DNA of 64,000 nucleotides. It comes from Adiantum capillus-veneris. Lineage: Eukaryota; Streptophyta; Polypodiopsida; Polypodiales; Pteridaceae. Numbering within the stretch: the first letter of the stretch is position 1; every line of letters begins with the position of its first letter. Positions 11,370-22,203 of this stretch are shown in pieces. The stretch spans positions 27,533,013-27,597,012 of the forward strand of contig CM043968.1 of the NCBI GenBank assembly GCA_014529385.2, written 5' to 3'. The notes below the pieces were generated by a model. It saw nothing but the letters and a program-made list of their open reading frames with translations. It did no database searches and had not been told where the DNA came from. The position numbers and the translations under genes are program-made.

Positions 11370-13181
11370 GCCTGAAGACTTCATACGCGTATGATTTCTT
11401 CTGACTCAGAATTGCTCCAAGATTAAATTGTAGACTCGCTTTGATGTACTCTAACCACTCCAAGTCTTACTTTGTGATTCTGACACTTTTAGTTAGGTTT
11501 ATCACTCCCTTTTCTGTTTGGTTGCTTGCAACTTCCCTTGGGGGTTAACTAAGCCAGAAGTGATCCAAATTGAAGGAAATTGAATCTCTAGGCTTATTTT
11601 GTGGTGGAAAATACTTTTGTGACCTCTAAATTTGCACTTGAGATGTCATACGCATATGATGTCTTTTGTGGAAAAAATGAAGTGACTTTATCCCAAACAC
11701 TCTTTATCACTCAAGTAATTCTCAGCAACTTTCAGAATTCAATTTGAGCACTTTTTGTGCAAGTTATGGTCAATACACGCATGAACCTTGCCTAATTTCT
11801 ATCTGTTGGCACTTTTTAGCTCAAATGTGTTCCAAATGCAATGAAATTTTGGCTAGGGATTTCTATTATGCTCTAAGACACTAGAGTATACTCAGATGTC
11901 TGATTTGACCCAAATCTGGCCTCTAAGACATCATACGCGTATGATGTCTTTTGGCTTAGATTTCACTTATATTTCTACCCAAGGCACTGCTTGATGCATA
12001 CAACAAGAATATGTGACCATAGAAAAAATTTGGATGTCAAAATTGCTCAAAATTGCTACTTTTTCACCTATACCTTCTTGTATCTGCAGAAATCTCCTTA
12101 AATTCAAAGTTATATGTCCAAATGAGTTGAAATTTTGCAAGGAATTTAAACACATCATTTCCAAACCTCTTGTGTGGTCAAAAGTGCAATTGGACTTTCA
12201 GATCTTGACCTGAGACATCATACTCGTATGATGTCTATGTGCTCAGAATTAGCCCAAACTTGGTCTCTAAGCTTCTTTTGTGGTGCTAAACACCGTGTAA
12301 GCTTTGATGTCAACTTTGGTCACTAAAATTTCCCTTTAGACATCATACGCGTATGATGTCTGACTAGTCAGATTAAAGTGAAATTCACTCCAGAGTCCCT
12401 CACTACACTGGCAATTCACAACAACTTTTAGAATTCAAATCCAACACGTTTTGTGCTAGATATGATCAATTCAAGCATTCACTTTGCTGAGATCTGTCTT
12501 ACGGCCTTTAGAAGCCCAAAAATGCTTTAAATTTAATGGAATTTAACCTACTTGCTTTCTAAATTCTCTAGATCACAAGGATGCACTCATATGTAACTTT
12601 TGACCTCAAATTTGGCCTCTAGGACATCATACGCGTATGATGTCTAGGTGGTCAGAATGGACTTCTGTTTCTACCCAAGGTGCCCCTTAATCTGTACAAC
12701 ATGCACATGTGTTAACAAAAAAAATTTGGAAATCAGAATTGGACAAAATCACCACTTTTTGACAAGAAAATCCCCCGAAAGAGTAAAACCCCCTCAAAAC
12801 TCAATCTATATACCCAAATGAAATGAAATTTGGTATATGTGTTCACACAACATGAAAAATAGGGATGTAAAGTCAAAAGTTCACTTTTCTTGCAAGAATT
12901 ATCATACATGTATGATGTCTGCTGATAATGTTTGGCCAGAATTCATTCACAAGCATCCCCAAGTCTCCAACACTAGTTTTCAAGCACTTTTCAATTTTCA
13001 TGCAAAAAAATGCTCAGAATCACGAGTTTCTCTTTTTTCCATTTTCGACACTCATTCTTTTGTCTTTTGGGTGTCAAGAGTTGGTCAAAACCCGAGTCTC
13101 AAGGTTTAATTAGGGTAAAACCCCAGTTTTGTCAAATTTGGTCTCCAAATGTCGCTTGAGACGTCATAGCATATGATGTCC
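11370..13181 (-). repeat. Leader repeats of X-prime: about 285-bp units with a 22-bp palindrome
   Basis: Palindromes with the core ATCATACGCGTATGAT or its variants begin (22-bp frame) near 11377, 11642, 11927, 12213, 12339, 12623, 12898 and 13160. The spacing is 265, 285, 286, 126, 284, 275 and 262 bp. Sequence between them is recognisably repeated though diverged. The region lies between the LTR and gag and has no long open frame. Confidence 0.9.
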
Positions 13182-13737
13182 AAGTTTTTAGAATTTCCAT
13201 TTTTGTACACAAATCCCTTGTAGATGCTCTCTTATATGCACAACACCACTCAAGCATGCAAAAATGTCAACAAAAACTTGTTTATTGCATCTTTTCTTTC
13301 AAAAGAAGACTTTTCCGTGATTTTAAATGCAAACAAGCACTTCAACAAATAAATCATTGATGCATAGCTCTAGATCAGAATCCTATCACTTATTTGAAGC
13401 TACTCCTACACATCATATGGGGTTTTGCATTTATGAGTAGAAAAATCCTTCACTGCCACACACTGACTAGCAAACACTTTTATCACCTCACAAACCACTC
13501 AACCACCAATAACTACCTTAATCTACAACTAATACTACAAATCCTAACTAAATCTATCTAGTCGCAGACCCTCAGCAAGACACACACTTCCTAGCTATCC
13601 ACTTGATCTTGGAATATCCTCTTTCGAATCCACTTAAGAAAAATGCTCTCTTTAGCCAAAACTAAAGCAAGTAACCATCACATGACTGTTAGTAGGATCA
13701 TCTACTCAAGTCCTTGTGTCCCCGATGGAGGCACCAC

Positions 13738-14663
13738 CTATAAAGTGCATGCAACACTACGTAGATCAACATAATTTCAATCGAGGACACAAATGACACG
13801 ATAGGCACACGGAGGCAATCTCTTTCTCTTGTCAAGCTGAGACCGTCCCACACATACAACACTCTAGAAGGCCAACTAAACCACAATCAAGAATCTCAAT
13901 GCTCTCAACTACACTACCCAACCCACATACACACCAATGGAAGGAAACTCACCAAACCATACCAAAATCGTACGAAACTTAAGGAACACCATCCCCTCAC
14001 TAGGACACACCTGTCCCAAAGCCTCTACACTCAAAACCCTCACTCTAGAACCATCTGTAAAAAATGCGCATGAAGACAGAGTAGCATTTTGAAAGTGCCC
14101 AAAACTAAAATCTATGAGTACCTATGTGTAGTTTATGTTGCCACGATTCTAATGACTACTTGCATGCAAAAAATATACATCGTTTGATACACTTACCGCC
14201 ACAAATAGCTCGTAGATGCATTAGTGCGTGTCTCATGCGTGTACTCCATTTCACGTGGAATGCTTCGCGTTGATGTGTAGCTTTCACCAAGCCTCTCATG
14301 GTGGTGCAGTCGGATCTCTAATGTGATGAGCAAGAAGGGGGTAGCGCTAGGATGAAGCTCGTGCTCGCTCTCTTTCTCTCTCACGCACAGTTGACGACAG
14401 CTCAAAACTTTGATTACAATAAAGTTCTCTTTACAAAATGACCTAGGTACCTTATATACTAAGGCTACCATAGGTTAAACCTAAAACAGAGTTCAATGGG
14501 CAAATGGCTTTGTATTTACAGTCTGGAAGTGCACCCAGGCTTTTGCAACTAGACTAGCTACTCATTACAAATGATGTTTGTAACCATAATTCGCATCATT
14601 TCATAACTATTTGAAAATAAGGCTTTGTTGAGTTATTTCGTATTGTTGACCCATGGGTCAACA
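13738..14663 (-). repeat. 5' LTR of X-prime
   Basis: The outer edge (14644-14663) is a perfect 20-bp palindrome containing TTGACCCATGGGTCAA. A TATA box (TATATAAGG on the minus strand, near 14450-14458) matches that of the X LTRs. The whole stretch aligns with 20718-21640. The inner end lacks the last bases of the LTR. Confidence 0.85.
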
Positions 14664-14699
14664 TAACATCTTGGCGTCAGTGGTTGGCATTGAATAGGC

Positions 14700-15144
14700 T
14701 TCCCTAACCAATCAAGAGTGTATCCTGCTTCAACTTGATCTTGATAAGGCCTACAATAGGATAACTTGGTCATTCATTGAAGGTCATGAAATTTCTGGCC
14801 TTTGGGCCTCGACTGTGCCGGCTTGTTTGCACTCTCAGTAGAAACCATTCTAAGCTTCTCTTCAATGACAGGATTGTGGGTTCTTTTGAGGTCAAAAGAT
14901 CAATCAAGCAAGGCTGCCCACACGCCCGCTATTGTTTTCTATAGGCTTGCATCCACTGGTGGCCATGCTGGAGTGCGGGCTGGCCTTGCCGAACAAGGAC
15001 CAGCTCTTGGCCAAGCTGTTCGCGGATGATTCCCTGCTTTCCCTCAAAGCCTTCCTGCAAACTGTTCAAAGGGCTTTGGAGATTGTTCAAATGTTTTCCC
15101 TAGCCTCTGGATTAAAAAATGAAGTATTGAAAAATCTAAGCTGA
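14700..15144 (+). pseudogene. LINE reverse transcriptase remnant
   Basis: Readable motifs across frames are NQECILLQLDLDKAYNRITW (motif A, with catalytic Asp), a degraded GSFEVKRSIKQGCP-type motif at about 14878-14920, PLLFSIGLHPLVAML, and LLAKLFADDSLLSLK (motif C, with the catalytic Asp pair as ADDS). This order is specific to LINE RTs. Frameshifts between motifs make it non-functional. Confidence 0.85.
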
Positions 15145-16329
15145 TCTTGCTATCTGAAAACGACTCTTTTGACCCTGCTATGTGTATGGAGAGATTGTAT
15201 CTAATGGGAAGATATTTCAACACCTGGGTGCGCCTCTAAGGGTGAATGTGACTCATAAGCAAAGATTCAATGGGTGATAGACAAGATATAAACAAGATGA
15301 GAAGATGGGATTATGTACAGCTCCCCTTCTTGGGTAGGGTCAAAGTGATCAACTCATTTTTTATCTCATACTACATAGCCTTCACTAGCTCTCTTCTTAA
15401 ACTAGCCAAATGCAATTGGAAGGAGTTATTGAAACCAGTAAAAAGATCTCTATGGAAAAATAACACCAAAGGCACAACACCTTGGTAGTGGGCAAGCTGT
15501 TAGATTGTTGCAATGTGAGTGGAGCAAGGTGGTATCAAGATTCTCAACCCCTCTATCCATGCAAAGGCCTAGTGTACCAAGTTATTCACGTCAATTACAA
15601 TGCAGGACCAAGCATGGGCCATCATGGTAGAGGACTTAATTAACAATGCAAAACTGAGTTTTAAGAGTGGCGAGTGGAAAAATTTAGATGTCTATGACAA
15701 GCTACTTGCCCCTCATTGGTCTTGATTACGATTGGGGGACATAACATGCAAGATCATTCAAAAGTGTAATAGAGCTTCAGAGGTGCTGGAATGGGGAGAG
15801 GTGAGTACTTCCGCAACTCCATATTTTACTAGTCTCCATGGATTTCAAAGGTGGGTTGTATAGAACTCAACCCATTCTGGAGTGAGGTAGCTAGGAAAGT
15901 CAACAATAAAGGTCTCAGTCATATGTGGGATAATGAAAACAAGAGCTAGAAAGATGTTGATCTCTTGACCACCCAATTTCTTCTAAACGAGACATAAAAA
16001 CTTCTTGTCATTAGACTCTTGGTTGGACAAGATAGGCATTGTTTGTCGGTGTGCCAGTCTGCATTTGAATGGAAGGCCTAGCGGTGGCCCAAGAATAGAC
16101 CTCTAGGAAAACCAAAGACCAAAGACGTTTACCATTCTCTCCTGGCCTTGCAAGAACGGTTCTATCCCCTTAATAGAATTTGGGGTAAGCAATGGCTGGA
16201 AGCAAGGTGGATGGTGGTTACTAACAACATTTGGAGCCCATAGTGGCCTATGTTGATGAAGTTCTTTCTTTTGAAAGTTCTCTGTGGGGGACTATACCAA
16301 TATGAGTGAAGATTTTAGCTAGACGGATT

Positions 16330-16747
16330 GGATCCAATAAGTGTTCTAGTTGCAAGTGGCGAATGAGGACCTTGTGCACATGTCCAAGGAGTGCTCGGCT
16401 ATATGTGGGTTGGCAAGGAAGACATGCAAATGGATTCAAAAGACTTGGAAGATTGGGTTCTACAAGAACGAGGCGGTAGGGGACTAAAAAGTCAAGTGCT
16501 GGCTCTACAAGAACGAGGCGGTAGGGGGATGAAAAGTCAAGTGCTGTTCATTTGTACACAAACTGTCAGACTTTGCTATTTCAAGAAAATTTGGAAATCC
16601 AAGGATGGTAGGGTCTTTGAAAACGAGCTCTCTTGTGCCTGCTTCTCTGAGATTGTACAAGAAAGTAAAGTACTGGTCACCTCATTTGTTAAAAGCAAAT
16701 ACCCTGGTGAATGGAATTGGACTGTCAATGCGATGACAATAAGCTAG
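16330..16747 (+). pseudogene. LINE ORF2 C-terminus (zf-RVT-like)
   Basis: The Cys/His pattern around 16340-16420 (CSSCKW-like, then HMSKECS and CGLARKTCKWIQ) fits the zinc-binding region downstream of plant LINE RT. A 45-bp tandem duplication at 16460-16549 repeats the phrase with ACAAGAACGAGGCGGTAGGG. Confidence 0.5.
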
Positions 16748-16915
16748 GGATAGCTTGGGTCATTTGTGTGCATTTTGAACCCCCTCTTGTATCCTCTTGG
16801 TCTTATGGATTCCCTGGCTCAGATTGTGAGCAAGGCCAGTCTTGTAATTGTTTGATTATCTTAATATAACATCACACTCCTGTGAGTTTTGCAAAAAATA
16901 AAAAATAAAAAAAAT

Positions 16916-17640
16916 GAATGTATAATAAACCTCAAGCACTTGTTGCCTTACAAAACCTTTGCCTTTTTGATTTAGTAATCACCAATAGGTAGGTTGAAAT
17001 TAATTAAACATCAAAAAATTACAAGAAAGTCCCATGCACATCATGTGCCATGAGAACAACATACATATAGACAAAACAACAGAGAACATTGTCCTGGCTT
17101 TTATATGGATCCATAACCTAACATCACATACAACCATAATCATGACCATCAAACCCAAATATACGGTTGAACACGGAGCCACCCTCGAGAAGAGACTAGA
17201 GTAAACCTGATAGGTTGCCACAAGGGACCCGCCCCTTGTAAGCAGGCAAAGTTCCACCGATGCCAGGTCCTAGATCCGAAATGAGACAACATAGCACAAG
17301 AGGGGAGGAGCCGAAAACTCCATCACCGGCCACAAAGGGGCCTCCACCAAAAAAGAGCACAAATCCGAAGTAGAACCATAACATCATGAAGCCGTAGAGT
17401 AATTGGGATTGCACTCTCAAAGGAGAGAGGAATCTATGCCCAAGGGCACCACTAGGTGAAGAGATTCCACCCCCAGTCCACCCTCCCTTCGGCAGAAGAG
17501 CTTCCACACCGCAATTAGAGCCAGTTTCCATTTCAACACCATCACAGGCATAGAGAGACGACCTCAACCGTTTCCAAAAATTAGGGAACGGCTCAAGAGG
17601 CTCAAGCGAAGACATGGACAACTTCTTTTACACCTATAAA
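16916..17640 (-). mobile_element. Minus-strand LINE-derived 3' region
   Basis: The stretch shares phrases with 17651-17890 and 19502-19650 (for example CAAGCACTTGTTGCCTT, and GGAGCCACC followed by TC/TTGAGA), suggesting related 3' ends of minus-strand LINEs. There is no coding motif. The family is inferred only from this resemblance. Confidence 0.35.
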
Positions 17641-17650
17641 TATTGGGATC

Positions 17651-18490
17651 TTTTTTTTTTCAAACTCACAATAGTGAGTGAATATATATAACCAGAAAAA
17701 AAAAGTTACAATAAAATCCATGCTCCAATTGAGTTATGGCATCTACTAACAAACGACCCACCACATCTTCCAAACCATACGACCATACAAAGGGAGCCAC
17801 CTTGAGACTTAAGCAACACAAATGAGCCAAGACTGTCATGGGGTTGCCACCAAGGAGGCAATGCTGCCACAACAACCACCTTGACCACCAAGCCAGGACA
17901 TCTGAAATCGACCGTTGATAAAAGAAACTAATAGAGCCATCTTTTCTTCTTCCTCTGCTTCAGACAGTTAATAGTGCTAGTGCTGGTATTCTTACCCTTG
18001 ACCTTAACAATATGGCTGATGAGGCCTATGTTAATGTCTAGAGCATCACTTGTAATCGGCACAGCTCTATCTAGCATCTCCTCAGTCGGCCTCACAGTCT
18101 CTTTGCTTTCCACACCCACATATTTGATTGACACTGGCCCCCAGGGTTTGATGGTCTATAGGGCGTCAACATAAGGCCCACCATTTGCAGGTAAAGTCTC
18201 GTGCATCTTATTGCCGAGCAATTAGTCTCTTTAACCACCTCCGCTTGAGACAAATCTTGGTCTGTGTTCGATGTGCGTATCTTCTCCACCACCTCCTCTC
18301 TAGTCATCTTCTGGTTGGCCCAGTCGATCAGCTTGTTGAACCTCTCTTGAGGCTTGGCATCCCTGGTGACTCGCCTTCAAGTTGTCTTGATTACCCTATT
18401 GCGAGCACTTTCTCTCCCGGGGAAGTTGTGGGCATAATGACCAATCTTGCAACATTTGTAACAAGCATTGGGAAGCGATGCAAACGCTAG
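17651..18490 (-). mobile_element. Minus-strand LINE fragment with CCHC-type ORF1 remnant
   Basis: The plus-strand T run at 17651-17660, followed by CTCACAATAGTGAGTG, is the reverse of a plant LINE 3' end with poly(A). Upstream on the minus strand, 18470-18400 reads CYKCCKIGHYAHNFPGR, a zinc knuckle with its last Cys changed to Phe, as found in LINE ORF1/Gag proteins. It continues into short open frames (18307-18092 and 18134-17928). The central ORF2 is absent, so it is internally deleted or composite. Confidence 0.5.
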
Positions 18491-18585
18491 CTCTTGCCCA
18501 AGGGCACCTTATCTACCCATGTTGAGATCCAGGTACCTCAAGATGGCCAAGATCATGTTCCACAATAAGCAGACCTTTGCATCCA

Positions 18586-18629
18586 AGCCCGCTCTAACTC
18601 GCAACCTAGCCCGCTCTAACTCGCAACCT
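18586..18629 (+). repeat. Two tandem 22-bp copies
   Basis: The unit AGCCCGCTCTAACTCGCAAC plus CT occurs twice without change. Confidence 0.9.
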
Positions 18630-18659
18630 CTTCACACCTGTAACTATGGGGATCTTATA

Positions 18660-19727
18660 ATTGGTGTTTTAAACATCAACCTTAATGACCTATTGTCCCC
18701 AACCATTGGACATGCATTGAAATCATGGAGATTGCTTGTCCTAACAATCGCTTTTTTGTTGTAATGTATAAAAAAAAACTTTGTGACACTTTTGACATAC
18801 TTTGGCAGTAAATTCCACAAATGTGTTCATGCTTCTTGGCCAAGAACACGTCTGAAGAACTTACAAGGTTCCATCTTCATGCTCATGATGGCCATGAATT
18901 TGGGAAATTCATGAATATGCCAACCAAGACACTAACTTTTGATTTATGTATTGCTATTTTTGGCTTTCTAGAACATTCCTAGCTGAATAAAGGAGTTAGT
19001 ATACATTTAATGTGAATTATTAATTGATTGGAATTTTCTTTAATATTTTAATTTGTAAGCAATTCTTTTCATTTTATTTGTTCAGAGCCTCATATGGTCC
19101 ATTTCATTGTTTAAGGATGCCAATGAGACCCTTCACATTCTTTTATTAGCCTCATGCAAACACCCACTCTTACTCACCAACTTTGATATGATTTGATATT
19201 TACCGTCCATGTGCACTTTTCAAGGAAATTATTTTTCGTTGTATGAAGGTGAAAGATTTCCTAAGCTTGTCATTAGAAGGACTAGTCTTAAAATTTCCCT
19301 TCTATAGGAAAGGGAAATAAAATAGGGTATCTGCCAATGGAACAAGATGACATTCCCATGCCCATCTAATTTTGACAACACAGGTATGCTATGATATTTT
19401 AAATGAGAATGTACTATGTCAAAATAGTAGTCTTCATGTAGTTCCAAAATGATAGTGGAGAATGTTTTGACCTGCACTCGGGTTTGCAAATACATGCTGC
19501 ATTTTTTTTATAGCCATACTCATAATTGTGAGTGGTAGAGTTATATATTATCTCAAGAATGAATCTACAATAAATGTCAAGCACTTGTTGCCTTGAGGAG
19601 CCAAAAGATACAAAACCTTTGCCTTTTCTTAACCACTTACATAGTTATGATTCAAGATGTGCTACGACTTCTATTGATCACCAAACATGTTTCCTTCTTA
19701 TATTCTTCATCAAACATGTTGCTAAGT
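18660..19727. other. Non-coding stretch with dispersed repeat copy 2 and LINE 3'-end-like piece
   Basis: I see no gene here. 19293-19393 is the second copy of the repeat at 8506-8604. 19502-19625 has a T run, a CTCATAATTGTGAGTG motif and the CAAGCACTTGTTGCC phrase shared with 16930, consistent with another minus-strand LINE 3' end. Confidence 0.5.
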
Positions 19728-20095
19728 TGTTGAAGCATAAAGCTCAACATATACGACTCCTATATGACTACCACCGACAGTCATCATCACTGGCACGCTT
19801 TGATGGATACACATATCTTTGCCAGTGATATTACCATTGTACTACACCAAGATGGTCTACCTACTAAAGTGGTGGCACAAAGTTATCTACTCGCCTCACT
19901 CACTAGCGGTTTATACTAGATCATTGTAGTAGTTCTCTTTTTTATGTTATACTTTCCCTTATGTTTTGTAGACCTCTTATCTTGAGTTTGTGAAGAAGAA
20001 GAAGTAAAATCTTTTACCTCCATCTTTGTGTGTGTGTGTATGTGCTTGCAAGAGCTCAAGCTCTCTCCTTATCTAGATCTTAACATGGTATCAGA
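19728..20095 (+). repeat. 5' LTR of W
   Basis: It is aligned by eye with 53350-53717 and has the same length. It ends in TTAACA directly before the primer binding site. The left edge is set by matching TG...AAGCTC to the start of the 3' LTR. Confidence 0.75.
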
Positions 20096-20111
20096 GCCTG
20101 GTTGTGTCTGA
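20096..20111 (+). other. Primer binding site of W
   Basis: TGGTATCAGAGCCTGG abuts the 5' LTR. TGGTATCAGAGC is the standard complement of plant initiator tRNA-Met used by copia elements. Confidence 0.9.
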
Positions 20112-20497
20112 GGAGCTTTGAGTAGTAAGCAAGAGCAGCCTAGGAAGCGGCTTCGATATTCCCAAGAGCCATCTTCCAATGATCTCTGATTGAGGTGATT
20201 TCTTTTGGAGATTGTGCATCTTAGGGTTCTATCCAATCCTTTGAACTATGATAAGACAGAGAGATTTCCATTTTGGGCGCGTTTCAATCCCCATTTTGGA
20301 GTCAGAGTGTGTTTGCATGCAGGAACGCTAAAGTTCGGGGTTCTACACATCTGTATATTGGTGGTGCAAAAATATTCTGTTGGGTTGCATTGTGTAGAGA
20401 TATTGTTTGGCACAATGAAACATGTATATGTATGCAGGTTGTGGTTACAGGTGGTAACTGACTATTTTTAGTAGGCTACTTAGAGACTTTGTGAAAC

Positions 20498-20717
20498 ATG
20501 TCATCCAACAATGATGGGCTTAACTAGATTGTCTATGAGAAGTTAGACAAAAACGACTTTCATACTTGGAACTTAAAAACGACCAGTTTCCTTATGGGCA
20601 AAAGTTATTGGGACTACATTGATGGAGAGCATGAGAAAGCACCACCATTACTAGAGAAAGGTGCGAGTGTTGTGCAAATAAAGACATTTAAAGATTGGAA
20701 CCAGGGAGCTTGGAAGG
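20498..20717 (+). pseudogene. Gag of W, N-terminal part (split by X)
   Basis: The start is MSSNNDGLN, followed by an in-frame stop, then IVYEKLDKNDFHTWNLKTTS and FLMGKSYWDYIDGEHEKAPP, the N-terminal pattern of Ty1/copia Gag (DUF4219/UBN2 type). The frame reaches DWNQGAWK at 20717, where the LTR of X begins. The rest of this protein is at 39804-40500. Confidence 0.85.
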
Positions 20718-21665
20718 TGTTGACCCGTGGGTCAAGAGCACTACATAACTCAACAAAGCCTTATTTTCTGAGCGTTATGAAATGATGTAGATTATGGTTT
20801 AAAAAATCATTTATAATGAGTAGTTAGTCTAGTTGCAGAAGCCGGGGTGCAATGACACTTCCAGATTGTACATACAAAGCCATTCTACCCCTAGAACCCT
20901 ATTTTACTAGTTTAACCTATGGTAGCCTTAGTATATAAGGTACCTACTTCATTTTGTAAAGGAGAACTTTTATCATAATCTAAGTTTTAAAGCTGTCATC
21001 GACTGTGCGTGAGAGAGAAAGAGAGAGTGTGTGAGCTTCATCCTGGCGCTAGTCCCCGCTCGCTCATTTATTGGAGATCCGACTGCACCATCGTGCTAGG
21101 CTCAGCAAGAGCTACGCATTGACTCCAAGCATTCCTCGCGGAATAGAGCATGCGTGCTGACGCATCTATGAGCTATTTGTGGTCGTAAGTGTATCAAACG
21201 ATGTCTATTTTTTGCTTGCAAGTAGTCATTAAAATCGTGGCGACATAAGCTACGCATAAGTACTTATAAACTTTAGTTTTGGCACTTCCAAAATCCAGAT
21301 TTTTCTTAATATGCATTTTTTGCAGATGGGTCTAGAGTGAGGGTTTTGAGTGTGGAGGATTTGGGATAGGTGTATCCTAGTGAGGGGATGGTGTTCCTTA
21401 AGTTTTGTATGATTCAAGTATGGTTTAGTGAGTTTCCTTCCGTTTGTGTGTATGTGGTTGAGTGGTGTAGTTGAGAGCAGTGAGATTCTGGGTTGTGGTT
21501 TAGTTAGCCTTCCAAAGTGTTGTATGTGTGGGATGGTCTCAGACAGACAAGCTAAAGAGATTGCCTCCGTGTACCTATCGTGTCATCTGTGTCCTTGATT
21601 GACATTATGTTGATCTAGGTTGTGTTGCATGCACTTTATAGGTGATGTGACTCCCTCCTGCAACA
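20718..21665 (+). repeat. 5' LTR of X
   Basis: 948 bp, starting TGTTGACCCGTGGGTCAA and ending GCAACA. It has a TATA box (TATATAAGG, 20932-20940) and aligns over its whole length with 31614-32107 plus 39341-39798 and with the X-prime LTR. Many substitutions separate the copies, so X is older than Y. Confidence 0.9.
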
Positions 21666-21683
21666 TTGGCACCGCTGTCGGGT
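21666..21683 (+). other. Probable primer binding site of X
   Basis: TTGGCACCGCTGTCGGG follows the LTR directly. It resembles the TGGCGCCGTTGCCGGGG type used by Athila/Tat elements, with several differences. The matching tRNA is not certain. Confidence 0.5.
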
Positions 21684-22203
21684 ATACAAGGACTTCGGTA
21701 GGTATTCCTACTAACACTCGTGTGATGTTTGCTTGCTTTAGTTTCGGCTAAAGAAAGCAAATTTTTTCTTAGGTGGATCTGAAAGTGGTTATTCCAAGAT
21801 CAAGTGGATAGCCAGGAAGCGTGTGTCTTGCAGAGGGTCTGCGACTAGGTAGATTTAGTTAGGATTTATAGATTAGAGTAGTTGTTGGTGGTCGTGTGAT
21901 TTGTGAGGTGCGAAAAGCGTTTGCTAGTACGTGTGTAGCGTTTTTCTACTCATAGATGCAAAACCCCATACGATGTGTAGGAGTAGCTTTAGGTAAGTGA
22001 TTTGATTTTGATCTAGAGCTATTCATGATTGATTTATTTGCTGAAGTGATTGTTTGCATTTGGAATCTTTCAAAAGTCTATCTTTGAGAAAAAATGCAAT
22101 AAACAACTTTTAATGACATTTTTTGCCTGACTTATTGATGTTGAGCATATAAGAGGGCATGTGCAAGAGTTATGTATACAAAAATTGTAATTCTGTAAAT
22201 TTG

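Larger units (their letters stand above)
9290..14663 (-). mobile_element. LTR retroelement X-prime (gag-only, truncated)
   Basis: Read on the minus strand it has a 5' LTR (14663 down to about 13738), a long leader with palindromic repeats (13181-11370) and a gag gene (10972-9674). It then fades out at about 9290 with no RT, integrase or 3' LTR. It is collinear with element X (20718-31600 +) in inverted orientation. The U5 end and the start of the primer binding site are deleted by about 24 bp compared with X. It is a non-autonomous element, similar in concept to LARD-type elements. Confidence 0.8.
14690..16915 (+). mobile_element. LINE (L1-type) fragment with poly(A) tail
   Basis: The strand reads as the second half of a non-LTR reverse transcriptase, then the C-terminal zf-RVT region, and ends CTCCTGTGAGTTTTGC followed by an A-rich tail (16893-16915), a typical plant LINE 3' end. 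Many stops and frameshifts show it is dead. It is 5' truncated at about 14690, next to the X-prime LTR. Confidence 0.8.

Noticed and set aside
11370-13181. Regularly spaced palindromes considered as a CRISPR array
   Set aside because: Spacers of about 260 bp are themselves diverged repeats, the host is a plant, and the array lies inside an LTR element.
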